DNA of 61,623 nt from Actinacidiphila acididurans. GTDB taxonomy: Bacteria > Actinomycetota > Actinomycetes > Streptomycetales > Streptomycetaceae. Numbering within the stretch: the stretch's first letter is position 1; each line of letters begins with the position of its first letter. Where the stretch lies: the NCBI RefSeq assembly GCF_016918855.1, contig NZ_JADKYB010000035.1:1-61623 (forward strand), written 5' to 3'. The notes beneath the pieces were generated by a model, which was given only the letters and a program-made list of their open reading frames with translations, searched no databases and was not told the origin of the DNA. Shown in pieces: positions 1 to 8,634 of the stretch. Both the position numbers and the translations under genes were made by a program.

Positions 1-67
1 AAAGGCCCCCTCCCCCTCCCCCCGCCTCCGCCCGCCCCACTCCCCGCCTTTTCCCAGACTCCTGCCT

Positions 68-415
68 CCGGCGGTTAGCCGGGGAGTGTGCCCTTCGCCT
101 GCGGCGCCGCCCTGCAAGAGCTTGGGCTCGAGCGGGTGAGCGGGGGGGACAGGGAGGCTTTGCCTGCGGCGCGGACGGGGCATCCGGCGGTACGCCGGGG
201 AGTGTGCCCTTCGCCTGCGGCGCGGCTGGGGAAGAGCTCGGGCCCGAGGGGGTGGGCCAGGGGGACAGGGAGGCTTTGCCTGCGGCACGGGCAGGGCATC
301 CGGCGGTTAGCCGGGGAGTGTGCCCTTCGCCTGCGGCGCGGCTGGGGAAGGGGTCAAGCTCGGGCGAGTGGGCCGGGGGAGGTCGCGGCGAGCGCTTTGC
401 CTGCGGCGCGCGGGG
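68..415. repeat. Three tandem copies of a 116-bp GC-rich repeat
   Basis: Copies begin near 68, 184 and 300. The anchor GGGGAGTGTGCCCTTC recurs at 81, 197 and 313, exactly 116 bases apart. Each copy runs through a second conserved block (CTTTGCCTGCGGC). Copies 1 and 2 are closest and copy 3 drifts after its first 50 bases. The unit length is not a multiple of three, so the overlapping open frames here are compositional rather than real genes. I see no gene anywhere in 1-704; the stretch 416-704 is plain GC-rich sequence. Confidence 0.9.
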
Positions 416-704
416 AGGCTGGAGCTTGAGTTGGGGGACGGGGTGCCCTTGCCCTTGGCCTACGGCGCCGTGGGCCCAGGGGGCAGGCCCGGGAAATCGG
501 CACGGCTGGCTGCGGGGCAGGGGGTGCGTGCTTGCGTCGGGGCGGGCAAGGCGGAGGCCGGGGCGGGCTTCGCACTGCCGACGGCTTGCCCCCCGTAGAC
601 ACCGGCCACCTCATCCGCTTGCGGTCACCATCGACCTGTTCGCCCGGGCCTCGCGGGCGGGGCATCAGGGCGGGGCTGTCGGAGGGGATAGGTAGGGTGC
701 GGGT

Positions 705-1349
705 ATGGGGAAGGGGTTGACGGGGGCGCAGCGGGCCGCGGTGGTGGGGGCGGATGAGGGGACCGGGCGATTGGGGGCTCGGGTGGAGGTGTGTCTGCGG
801 CTGGTGGCGGCGGGGCTGGCGGTGCCGCACGGGCGCGGGGGGCACCATGCGTATTACTTGACGTCGGAGGGGCGGCGGGTCAGGGCCGAGCTCGCGGCGA
901 AGGGGGCCGGGAAGGACCGGGAGCCGGCGCAGGAGCCGGTGCGGGAGCAGGGCGGGGGGTTCGTCGCGGACGACGGGAGCGGGAAGGTCGCGCCCTCGCC
1001 GCGCCGGGCGGCCGAGGTGGCCGCGGCCTGGGAAGGGCTGCTGCAGATCCGGCGGGTGCTGATGGACGGCGCGGCCGACCGCCCGGCGCCCTGGGAGAAG
1101 GACCGCTGCGTGCACGCGGTGTGCCTGGCGCTGGAGGCCACCGGGTGCCCGCCGGCCCGGCCGGAGCGGGCCGGCTACACGGTCACCGAGGGGCCGGAAC
1201 CGGACACGGCCCGGGCCGGCTGGACCGGGCCGGACGGCACCGGCCCGCTGCTGCGGATGGCCGCCCTGCTGGCCGACCGCGGCTGGCAGGCCACCGACCA
1301 CCGCACCCGCGACGGCGAGCCCTTCCTCCTGATCAGCCCGCGCCGCTGA
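705..1349 (+). CDS. Hypothetical protein with winged-helix-like N-terminus
   Basis: 214 aa, function unknown. Residues 1-65 read like the end of a winged-helix DNA-binding fold: a leucine-rich recognition-type helix (VCLRLVAAGLAV), then a wing-like YYLTSEGRRVRAEL as in MarR/PadR-type proteins. A low-complexity acidic/Gly linker follows. A separate C-terminal part from about residue 100 has helices and ends in a short beta-like segment (FLLISPRR). There is no signal peptide or membrane segment. The ATG at 705 follows a purine-rich GGGATAGGTAGGG. It could be a small DNA-binding regulator, but no target is evident. The next gene is in the same direction after 76 bases. Confidence 0.65.
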   Translation: MGKGLTGAQRAAVVGADEGTGRLGARVEVCLRLVAAGLAVPHGRGGHHAYYLTSEGRRVRAELAAKGAGKDREPAQEPVREQGGGFVADDGSGKVAPSPRRAAEVAAAWEGLLQIRRVLMDGAADRPAPWEKDRCVHAVCLALEATGCPPARPERAGYTVTEGPEPDTARAGWTGPDGTGPLLRMAALLADRGWQATDHRTRDGEPFLLISPRR

Positions 1350-1425
1350 CCTGCCCGCACTTGCCCCGTACCCACCTCGCACCTGCTCTCGGCAGCGGCA
1401 CGGGCCGCGATTAGAGTCGATCACC

Positions 1426-2430
1426 ATGGAATACCGTCACCTCGGCCGCAGCGGCCTGATCATCAGCGAAATCGCTTACGGCAACTGGCTCACCCACGGC
1501 TCCCAGGTCGAGGAGGACGCCGCGACCGCCTGCGTGCGCGCCGCCCTCGACGCGGGCATCACCACCTTCGACACGGCCGACGTCTACGCCCAGACCCGGG
1601 CCGAGTCGGTGCTCGGCAACGCCCTGAAGGGCGAGCGCCGCGAGGGCCTGGAGATCTTCACCAAGGTGTTCTGGCCCACCGGCCCCGGGCACAACGACCG
1701 CGGCCTGTCCCGCAAGCACATCAGGGAGTCCATCGACAACTCGCTGCGCCGGCTGCAGACGGACTACGTCGACCTGTACCAGGCCCACCGCTACGACCGG
1801 TTCACCCCGCTCGAGGAGACGATGGAGGCGTTCGCCGACGTCGTGCACTCGGGCAAGGCGCACTACATCGGCGTCTCGGAGTGGACCGCCGACCAGATCC
1901 GCCGGGCCCACGCGCTCGCCCGCGAACTGCACATCCCGCTGGTGTCCAACCAGCCGCAGTACTCCGCGCTGTGGCGGATCATCGAGGGCGAGGTCGTCCC
2001 CACCAGCGAGGAACTGGGCCTGGGCCAGATCGTGTTCTCGCCGATCGCGCAGGGCGTGCTGACCGGCAAGTACCTGCCGGGCCAGCAGCCGCCGGCCGGC
2101 TCGCGCGCCACCGACGACAAGGGCGGCGCCAACATGATCAGCCGCTGGATGCGCGACGACCTGCTGGCGGGCGTGCAGTCCCTCCAGCCGCTCGCCGCCG
2201 AGGCGGGACTGAGCATGGCGCAGCTCGCCGTCGCCTGGGTGCTGCAGAACCCCAACGTGTCCGCGGCGATCGTGGGCGCCTCCCGGCCCGAGCAGGTCGC
2301 GGAGAACGTCAAGGCGTCCGGCGTCAAGCTCGACGCCGGCCTGCTCGCCCGGATCGAGGAGGTGCTCGCGCCGTTCGCGGTGACCGACCCCAAGCGCGTG
2401 CACGACAACGTGCCGGTGCAGCGCCCGTAA
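1426..2430 (+). CDS. Aldo/keto reductase
   Basis: 334 aa, the usual length for NADPH-dependent aldo/keto reductases of the voltage-gated K+ channel beta-subunit type, a (beta/alpha)8 barrel. The catalytic tetrad is visible: Asp49 and Tyr54 in FDTADVY, Lys in FTKVFWP near residue 82, and His in YQAHRYD near 125. The C-terminal cofactor-binding segment (AIVGASRPEQVAENVKA) is typical. It reduces carbonyl substrates in the cytosol; the natural substrate cannot be read from sequence. The start follows GAGTCGATCACC, a weak ribosome site. Neighbours do not suggest a pathway. Confidence 0.93.
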   Translation: MEYRHLGRSGLIISEIAYGNWLTHGSQVEEDAATACVRAALDAGITTFDTADVYAQTRAESVLGNALKGERREGLEIFTKVFWPTGPGHNDRGLSRKHIRESIDNSLRRLQTDYVDLYQAHRYDRFTPLEETMEAFADVVHSGKAHYIGVSEWTADQIRRAHALARELHIPLVSNQPQYSALWRIIEGEVVPTSEELGLGQIVFSPIAQGVLTGKYLPGQQPPAGSRATDDKGGANMISRWMRDDLLAGVQSLQPLAAEAGLSMAQLAVAWVLQNPNVSAAIVGASRPEQVAENVKASGVKLDAGLLARIEEVLAPFAVTDPKRVHDNVPVQRP

Positions 2431-2571
2431 CACCCCGCCCGTAACACCGCACCAGCGGCGCCGCCGCAACGGCGTCCCACGGCGAAGGGTCCGTCCGGCG
2501 TAGTCTGACTACAGAGTTGTAGACAGATCATGTGCCGGGCGGACCCGCGTCCCCCGGGGGAAGGTGGCCGG

Positions 2572-3471
2572 ATGACCGTCCGCGCGCCCTGGCCGCGACT
2601 GCTGCTCCCGGCCGGTTTCGCCGTGGCCTTCGCGGTGCTGGCCTGGATCGTGCTGGCCCGGCACGGCTCCCCGTACGGCATCGACACCGGCCCGCACCAC
2701 TGGTCGGTCGCCCACCGTCCGCACGCCGCCGCGACCGCCGCCCGGGTGATCACCCACCTGGGCACCGGCGTGTTCCCCCCGATCGTGGCCGTGCTCGGCG
2801 GCTGGCTCGCGGGGGCGGCTGCGATCGGCAGGCCGGGCGCGAGCACGTACGGCACGGACCGCGGGCGTACGGGCGACGCGGCGGCCGGGAGCGGTGGCGG
2901 CGCGGGCGCCCGGTTCCGGCGCGGTGTCCCGCTCGCCCTGCTGGCCGTCGTCGTGCTGCTCGTCGGGCAGTTGGTGCGCACCGGGTTGATGACGGCTTTG
3001 CACCGGTCCAGGCCGCCGATGGCGGACTGGGCGGCGCAGGCCTCGGGCCACGCCTTCCCCTCCGGCCACACCTCCTCCAGCGCGATCGCCGCCGGGCTGC
3101 TGACCTGGGGTCTGCTGCGGTTCCTGCCCGGCCGGCGCGGGCGGCTGCTGGCCGGGGCGTGGTGGCTGGTCGCGCTCGCCGTCGCCTGCACCCGCGTGTA
3201 CCTGGGCGTGCACTGGCCGACCGACGTGCTCGGCGGCTGGCTGTTCGCCGGCTTCTGGCTGAGCGCGACCCTGCCGTTCATGGCGTACGTGGCGGCCCGC
3301 CGGGAAAACGGCCGCCGGCGCACGGACGGCGCCCCGGACGCGTCGGCGCCCGCCGGACCCGGACCGTCCGGCGACGAAGCCCGGCCGGAACGGACAGGCC
3401 GGCCCGAACGAACAGCCCGGCCGGCCCGAAAAGAGCGGCCCGAGGGGTCGGATCAGACCGACACGCCGTGA
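2572..3471 (+). CDS. PAP2-family membrane phosphatase
   Basis: 299 aa. The type-2 phosphatidic acid phosphatase signature is clear: RSRPP, then FPSGHTSSS (catalytic His), then TRVYLGVHWPTDVLGG (catalytic His/Asp). There are about six hydrophobic segments, so it is an integral membrane enzyme that removes phosphate from a lipid or isoprenoid phosphate, possibly undecaprenyl or phosphatidyl. The tail after about residue 250 is hydrophilic, with repeated RPERT/RPARKERPE-like blocks. I chose ATG 2572 over in-frame ATG 2530 because GGGGGAAGG lies just upstream. The last 19 bases overlap the end of the convergent wall-hydrolase gene. Confidence 0.9.
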   Translation: MTVRAPWPRLLLPAGFAVAFAVLAWIVLARHGSPYGIDTGPHHWSVAHRPHAAATAARVITHLGTGVFPPIVAVLGGWLAGAAAIGRPGASTYGTDRGRTGDAAAGSGGGAGARFRRGVPLALLAVVVLLVGQLVRTGLMTALHRSRPPMADWAAQASGHAFPSGHTSSSAIAAGLLTWGLLRFLPGRRGRLLAGAWWLVALAVACTRVYLGVHWPTDVLGGWLFAGFWLSATLPFMAYVAARRENGRRRTDGAPDASAPAGPGPSGDEARPERTGRPERTARPARKERPEGSDQTDTP

Positions 3472-4721
3472 GCCCGCAGGTACCGCAGCGGGTCGATGTC
3501 GTCGCCGTAGACCGGCCCGGTACGGATCTCGAAGTGCAGGTGCGGCCCGGTCGCGTTGCCGGTCGCGCCGGAACGCCCTATCCGCTGGCCCTCGTTGACC
3601 CGCTGGCCGGCCTTCACCGAGATCTGCGACAGGTGCCCGTACTGGCTGAAGTGCCCGTCGGCGTGCCGGATCACCACCTGGTAGCCGTAGCTGCCGCCCC
3701 AGCCGGCGGTGACCACTGTGCCGTCGGCGACCGCGTGGACGGCGGTGCCGGTGGAGACCAGGAAGTCCACCCCGGTGTGGTAGCCGCTGGCCCAGCTACT
3801 GCCGGCCTCGCGGTACGGCGTCCCTATGGGCGCGTGCTCGACGGGCAGTGAGTATCCGGTGCGCACCGGGGCGGCGGTGTGCGCGGTGTGCTTCTCCAGG
3901 GTGCGGGTGCCGCCCGACGGTTTCGCGGCGGGCTTCGCCGCGGGCCGGGCGGCGGGCCTGGTCCTGGGCGCGGTCCGCACGGCGGTCTCGGCCCCGGCGG
4001 TGCCGGGCTTGGCCGGTGCCTTCGGGGCGGCGAGCGCGAGCCGCTCGCCGGGCATGATCAGGTCGGGGTCGTCACCGACCACGGCGCGATTGTCGGCGTA
4101 GAGCCGGGGCCAGCCGCCGTGCACCTTGTGGTCGGCGGCGATGCCGGAGAGCGTGTCTCCCTTGGCGACCGTGTACCGCTCCCCCACCGGCGCGTGCCCG
4201 GAGCCGGGGTGGGCGGGCGCGGGGTGCGCGGTGTGGTGGGCGGCGGGGTGCGCCGTGTGCGTGGTGGTCTTCGCGGCGGTGCGGTGGGCGGCCGGGCGTA
4301 GCTTCTCGGCGGGGACGGCCACGATGTGCGAGGCGCTCGCCGCCTCCCGGGTGAGCCCGGCGCGCACCGAGCACACCGGCCAGGCGCCCGGGCCCTGGCT
4401 GCGCAGCACCTTCGCGGCCACCGCGATCTGCTGGTTCTTGCTGGCCAGATCGGCGCGCACCGCGTAGGCCGTGCCGCCGAAGGACTTCCAGGTGCTGGAG
4501 GTGAACTGGAGCCCGCCGTAGTAGCCGTTGCCGGTGTTGGTGCTCCAGTTGCCGGAGGACTCGCACTTGGCGACCTTGTCCCAGACCCCGGCGCCGGCCG
4601 CGTGGGCGGTGCTCAGGCCGACCAGCGGCAGCGCCAGCCCGGCGCCCGACGCGGTGACGGTCAGCGAAGCCTGCGAGACACGGCTCGGGCGGTATCGGCG
4701 GTGGCGTCCGCGTAAGGCCAT
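3453..4721 (-). CDS. Secreted Rpf-LysM-M23 cell-wall hydrolase
   Basis: 422 aa, secreted. The order is: signal peptide (1-40, ending AHAA); resuscitation-promoting-factor/transglycosylase-like domain (about 42-120, WDKVAKCESSGNW and YYGGLQFTSSTW); Ala/His/Pro-rich linker; LysM domain (YTVAKGDTLSGIA, about 190-240); Lys/Pro linker; and a C-terminal M23 metallopeptidase fold (about 310-422). Zinc ligands are seen in GYHTGVDF and GPHLHFE. The Rpf part should cleave glycan strands and LysM binds peptidoglycan. M23 would cut peptide bridges, together giving a two-activity wall remodelling enzyme. The ATG at 4721 is preceded by GGAGAGGA. The M23 part closely resembles the one encoded at 16408. No c-di-AMP riboswitch is visible upstream, unlike that gene. 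Confidence 0.93.
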   Translation of the reverse strand: MALRGRHRRYRPSRVSQASLTVTASGAGLALPLVGLSTAHAAGAGVWDKVAKCESSGNWSTNTGNGYYGGLQFTSSTWKSFGGTAYAVRADLASKNQQIAVAAKVLRSQGPGAWPVCSVRAGLTREAASASHIVAVPAEKLRPAAHRTAAKTTTHTAHPAAHHTAHPAPAHPGSGHAPVGERYTVAKGDTLSGIAADHKVHGGWPRLYADNRAVVGDDPDLIMPGERLALAAPKAPAKPGTAGAETAVRTAPRTRPAARPAAKPAAKPSGGTRTLEKHTAHTAAPVRTGYSLPVEHAPIGTPYREAGSSWASGYHTGVDFLVSTGTAVHAVADGTVVTAGWGGSYGYQVVIRHADGHFSQYGHLSQISVKAGQRVNEGQRIGRSGATGNATGPHLHFEIRTGPVYGDDIDPLRYLRAHGVSV

Positions 4722-4898
4722 GACAAGAGTCCTCTCCGGGACCGCCCGCCGCCCTGCCGGGCCGCGCGGGGCCTGCCTGCCGCCCGATTGCCCGGGCGGG
4801 CCAAAGCGTAGGCCCGCGGCAACCCGTACCACAAGAGTGCCCGAGCGGTCACCGTGCGCAGCCGGGAATCAGGGCGGCGGGCCGGTGTTGGAACGAAG

Positions 4899-5921
4899 GT
4901 GAGTTCCGTACTGCGCGACACGCCGTTCTCCGTGCTCGACCGGTCCCGGACCCGGGAGGGGCGGGACGGGCCGGAGGCGCTGCGGGACACCGTGGACTTC
5001 GCCCGCCGCATCGAGGCGCTGGGCTACCACCGGTTCTGGGTCTCTGAGCACCACAGCGTGCCCGGGGTGGCCGGCTCCGCCCCGACCGTGCTGGCCGCCG
5101 CCGTCGCCGCGGCCACCTCGCGGATCCGGGTCGGCACCGGCGGGGTGATGCTGCCCAACCATCAGCCACTCGTGGTGGCCGAGCAGTTCGGGGTGCTGGA
5201 GTCGCTGTTCCCCGGGCGGATCGACATGGGACTGGGCCGCTCGGTGGGCTTCACCGACGGCATCCGCAAGGCGCTGGGCCGCGGCAAGGACGCGGCCGGC
5301 GAATTCGGCGACCAGGTCGCGGAGCTGCTCGGCTGGTTCACCGGCAGCCAGCGGGTCCACCTCCAGGTGCACGCCTGGCCCGCCGAGGGGCTGCGCCCGG
5401 CGCCCTTCCTGCTGGCCACCGGCAGCGGCGCGGACCTCGCCGCGCGGCTCGGGCTGCCGCTGGTGGTCGGCGCGGTGCGCGGCGAGGACGCGATGCTTCG
5501 GGCGGTCGACCGCTACCGCGCCGCCTTCCGCCCCTCCCCCTGGGCGGCCCAGCCGTACGTCGTGCTTTCCGGCACGGTCGCGGTGGCCGCCGACGGCGAG
5601 CGGGCCCGGCGGCTGCTCGCGGGCGAGGCCTGGTCCCTCGCGTACTCCCGCACCCACGGCGCCTTCCCGCCGCTGGCCCCCTACCCGGCCATCGCGGCCC
5701 GCGCCATGACCGGCCCGGAACGGCAGCGGTACGAGGAGGCGCTGACCGGGCACGTGCACGGCGCCCCGGAGGACGTGGCCAAGACGCTGGAGTCGCTGCT
5801 GACCCGCAGCGCGGCGGACGAATACCTGGTGACGACCAGTACGTACGACCGCGAGGAGCTGCTGGAGTCCTACCGGCTGCTCGCCTCGGTGGCCGGGTTC
5901 GGGGAGCCGCACGCGGGGTGA
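4899..5921 (+). CDS. LLM-class flavin-dependent oxidoreductase
   Basis: 340 aa luciferase-like monooxygenase family protein (TIM barrel, FMN/F420 binding). It begins with the usual VLRDTPFSVLDRSRTREG, followed by HRFWVSEHHSVPG and the RIRVGTGGVMLPNH strand-loop. The GTG at 4899 is chosen because the family normally starts here; an in-frame GTG at 4854 would add 15 atypical residues. It probably oxidises or reduces a small organic substrate in the cytosol; the substrate is unknown. It is transcribed divergently from the Rpf/LysM/M23 gene with about 180 bases between starts. Confidence 0.9.
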   Translation: MSSVLRDTPFSVLDRSRTREGRDGPEALRDTVDFARRIEALGYHRFWVSEHHSVPGVAGSAPTVLAAAVAAATSRIRVGTGGVMLPNHQPLVVAEQFGVLESLFPGRIDMGLGRSVGFTDGIRKALGRGKDAAGEFGDQVAELLGWFTGSQRVHLQVHAWPAEGLRPAPFLLATGSGADLAARLGLPLVVGAVRGEDAMLRAVDRYRAAFRPSPWAAQPYVVLSGTVAVAADGERARRLLAGEAWSLAYSRTHGAFPPLAPYPAIAARAMTGPERQRYEEALTGHVHGAPEDVAKTLESLLTRSAADEYLVTTSTYDREELLESYRLLASVAGFGEPHAG

Positions 5922-6000
5922 GCGCGGGCCCGGCGACAGGGCGGTGACCCCCGCGGAGGCGGTGCGGTCGCGACGCGGGCGCGCGGCGTAGTGTGCGGGG

Positions 6001-6864
6001 ATGGACGGGACCAAGGGGTGGCCGGGGCGCGGGCGGCTGGGGGTGCGCTGGCACGCCGGGTGGCCGTCGGCCCGGCACGATCCGGCGCCGCCGATCCAGG
6101 TGCACGCGTACGACGAGAGCACGCTGATCCTGCGGCAGAACATGTCGGTGCACTTCGAGGCGCCCTTCATGTTCCTGCTGCTCGGGGCCGAACGGGCGCT
6201 GCTGCTGGACACCGGGGCCACCGCGGACCCGGCGTACTTCCCGCTGCGGCAGGTGGTGGACCGGGCCGTGGCCGACTGGCTGGACCTGCATCCGCATCCC
6301 TCGTACGGCCTGGTCGTCGCGCACACGCACGGTCACGGGGATCATGTGGCGGCCGACGGGCAGTTCACCGGGCGGCCCGGCACGGTCGTGGTCGGGGCCG
6401 GGCCGGACGCGGTGGCGGACTTCTTCGGGCTGCCGGACTGGCCCGAGGGCGGCGCCGCGCTGGATCTGGGGCGGCGGGTGGTGGACGTCATTCCCGGGCC
6501 CGGGCACGAGGACGCGGCGGCGGTCTTCCACGACCGGCGGACCGGGTTGCTGTTCACCGGCGACACCCTTTATCCGGGGCACCTCTACGTACGGGATCTG
6601 CCTTCCTATACGGCGACGGTGGACCGGTTGCTGGCGTTCTGCGAGCGGCATCCGGTCACGCACCTGCTGGGCTGTCACGTCGAGATGAGCGCGGTGGAGG
6701 GTGTGGCGTACCCGGCGGGGGCGACGTATCAGCCGGACGAGGTGCCGCTGGAGATGAACGTGGGGCACTTGCGGGCGCTGCGGAAGGCGTTGAGCGAGGC
6801 GGACGGGGTGGGCGGGGAGCATGCCCACGACGAGTTTGTGCTGCACTTGCCGGGCGGGGGGTAG
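6001..6864 (+). CDS. MBL-fold metallohydrolase
   Basis: 287 aa. The metallo-beta-lactamase fold metal motif HTHGHGDH lies near residues 107-114. Further ligands appear in GPGHEDAA, FTGDTLYPGH and the later LLGCHVEMS. Two metal ions, usually zinc, would activate water for hydrolysis. The substrate is unknown; similar proteins are annotated as glyoxalase-II-like or generic MBL hydrolases. There is no signal peptide. The ATG starts at 6001, 79 bases after the LLM gene. It is the last gene before the palindrome at 6919. Confidence 0.9.
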   Translation: MDGTKGWPGRGRLGVRWHAGWPSARHDPAPPIQVHAYDESTLILRQNMSVHFEAPFMFLLLGAERALLLDTGATADPAYFPLRQVVDRAVADWLDLHPHPSYGLVVAHTHGHGDHVAADGQFTGRPGTVVVGAGPDAVADFFGLPDWPEGGAALDLGRRVVDVIPGPGHEDAAAVFHDRRTGLLFTGDTLYPGHLYVRDLPSYTATVDRLLAFCERHPVTHLLGCHVEMSAVEGVAYPAGATYQPDEVPLEMNVGHLRALRKALSEADGVGGEHAHDEFVLHLPGGG

Positions 6865-6918
6865 GTTCGGGTCTTCCGTGTGGTGCCCGGGGGTGCCGGG
6901 GCCAGGGTCGGGGCCTGC

Positions 6919-6995
6919 GGGGTGGGGGTCCGAAATCTCATATTTACGGGCCTGGCGGCCCACAAATATAAGTCACCATTTCGGACCCCCACCCC
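6919..6995. repeat. AT-rich long palindrome between genes
   Basis: Perfect 18-base arms (6919-6936 and 6978-6995, GGTGGGGGTCCGAAAT and its complement) enclose a second, inner inverted repeat. The inner repeat pairs ATATTT (6940-6945) with AAATAT (6964-6969) and GGGCC with GGCCC. The ATATTTA/AAATATAAG core is a striking AT island in this GC-rich sequence. As RNA it would form a long hairpin on either strand. It lies 55 bases after the MBL gene stop. It may be a terminator, a protein-binding site or the remnant of a palindromic mobile repeat. Confidence 0.85.
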
Positions 6996-7011
6996 TCCGG
7001 CCCCTCCTGCC

Positions 7012-7124
7012 ATCCGAACGGTGGCCGTCCCTGCCAGGTGACTTCATCCGGACGTGCCGGGTCCCTGCCAGGTGACTTCATCCGAACGGTGCCGGTCCCG
7101 CCGGGTCGCTCCGTCCGAACGGTG
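7012..7124. repeat. Short 34-bp direct repeats upstream of carboxypeptidase gene
   Basis: A 24-base block (GTCCCTGCCAGGTGACTTC...) occurs identically at 7027-7050 and 7061-7084, 34 bases apart. The partner block TCCGAACGGTG occurs at about 7013, 7081 and 7114. Together they form a degenerate array of about three units, 130 bases before the carboxypeptidase start. Array-like operators or replication-slippage repeats would both fit. Confidence 0.75.
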
Positions 7125-7253
7125 TCTGTCTCTGTCCGGTCGGCACTTGCGAATGCCGGGTCAGATCCTTGCTCCAGCCCCGGAAATGGGGCCGTCACCG
7201 GGATGGGTGGGGATCTCGTGCCGGGTGCCGGTGGCGTTCTTAGCGTGGGCCGC

Positions 7254-8498
7254 ATGACTTCCTCGCGGAAACGTGGTCGTGTGAGTGGTGTTGCCGTGGT
7301 GGCGGCAGGGTGCTGTCTGGCCGCGCTGCCCGTGGTCGCGGTGGCGGCGGACGGGGACAGCGGGTCGGGGCAGGGTGGGGGTGCGGCCCCGGCGGTGGCG
7401 CAGGGGGCGGTCGGGGGGGAGTTGCTGGGCGAGGAAGGGGTGCAGGTGTTGCCGCGGGACGGGACGCCGGAGTTGCCCGACGGGTTGTCGGCGTTGTCGT
7501 GGCTGGTCTCGGACGCGCGGACGGGTGAGGTGCTGGCAGCGAAGGACGCGCATCGGGCGCTGCCGCCGGCGTCGACGCTGAAGACGCTGTTCGCGGACAC
7601 GGTGCTGCCGCGGTTTCCCGGGGGGACGAGACATGTGGTGACCGACGCGGACCTGGTGGGGGTCGGCGAGGGGAGCAGCATGGTGGGGGTGCAGCCCGGG
7701 CAGAGCTATACGGTGGCCGACCTGTGGCGCGGGGTCTTTCTGAGCTCGGGGAACGACGCGGTGCATGTGCTGGCGCACATGAACGGTTCGGTGGCGAAGA
7801 CGGTCGAGCAGATGCAGGCCAAGGCGCGGACGCTGGGCGCGTTGGACACGCATGTGGTCTCGCCGGACGGGTACGACATGCCGGGGCAGGTGACCTCGGC
7901 GTACGACCTGGCGCTGTTCGCGCGGGCGGGGCTGGCGAACCCGGACTTCGCGCGGTACGTGTCGACGGCGACGGCGGACTTCCCCGGGGGGTGCGACGGG
8001 CAGGGGACGTGCGTGCCGTCGTACAACATCCAGAACACCAACCGGCTGCTCACCGGGGCGCAGGGGGTGACGCCGTATCCGGGGCTCATCGGGGTGAAGA
8101 ACGGTTACACCACGAACGCGGGCAACACGCTGATCGCGGCGGCGCGGCGGGGCGGGCGGACGCTGATCGTGACGGTGATGAACCCGCAGTCGGGGATCAG
8201 GCAGGCGGTGTACCGGGAGGCGAGCGCGTTGCTGGACTGGGGGTTCGACGCGGCGGGCAGCACCGAGCCGGTCGGCACGCTGAACGCGGTGCCGGCCGCC
8301 GTGCAGCTGCCGCCCGCGCCGCGGCATGCGCCGGCCGCGCCGCGACGGGCGCCGTCCTCACCGGCGCCGGCCCCCGCGCCGACCGGGTCGGCGAGCGGCA
8401 CGTCGCCGACCGCCTGGTACGTGGGCGGCGCCCTGGTGCTGGCGGCGGTGGTGTCGGTGGTGGTGCTGCGGCGCAGGCACTCGGCGAAGGCCGGTTGA
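7254..8498 (+). CDS. D-alanyl-D-alanine carboxypeptidase (PBP, S11-like)
   Basis: 414 aa, exported and membrane-anchored. An N-terminal signal segment (CCLAALPVVAVAA, about 13-32) is followed by the penicillin-binding serine peptidase domain. Its motifs are Ser107-x-x-Lys110 (STLK), SSGND for the SxN motif, and KNG in place of the common KTG triad. A Pro/Ala-rich stalk (about 345-385) leads to a C-terminal membrane helix (VGGALVLAAVVSVVVL) and a basic tail. It would remove terminal D-Ala from peptidoglycan stem peptides. The ATG at 7254 precedes MTSSRKRGR, a normal signal-peptide n-region, and upstream in-frame codons look non-coding. Confidence 0.93.
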   Translation: MTSSRKRGRVSGVAVVAAGCCLAALPVVAVAADGDSGSGQGGGAAPAVAQGAVGGELLGEEGVQVLPRDGTPELPDGLSALSWLVSDARTGEVLAAKDAHRALPPASTLKTLFADTVLPRFPGGTRHVVTDADLVGVGEGSSMVGVQPGQSYTVADLWRGVFLSSGNDAVHVLAHMNGSVAKTVEQMQAKARTLGALDTHVVSPDGYDMPGQVTSAYDLALFARAGLANPDFARYVSTATADFPGGCDGQGTCVPSYNIQNTNRLLTGAQGVTPYPGLIGVKNGYTTNAGNTLIAAARRGGRTLIVTVMNPQSGIRQAVYREASALLDWGFDAAGSTEPVGTLNAVPAAVQLPPAPRHAPAAPRRAPSSPAPAPAPTGSASGTSPTAWYVGGALVLAAVVSVVVLRRRHSAKAG

Positions 8499-8634
8499 GC
8501 CGCCGGCGGGAGCGGGCTGCGGATGCGCCGGGACACAGGCGGTGACGTGGCCGTATTGTCGGCAGTACCCTCGGCCGTCCGGCAGTTGACGCCGGCCGTG
8601 CGCCGAGGCCTCGCCGAAAGGAAGCCGTTCCCGC

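Noticed and set aside
68..415. CRISPR-like array
   Set aside because: Units are 116 bases and directly joined, with no constant spacer/repeat alternation and no cas genes.
4722..4860. A second c-di-AMP riboswitch before the Rpf/LysM/M23 gene
   Set aside because: None of the ydaO blocks (GGGGGACCCA, GGGGTGAA, CCCGAATCCG) occurs in the short leader.
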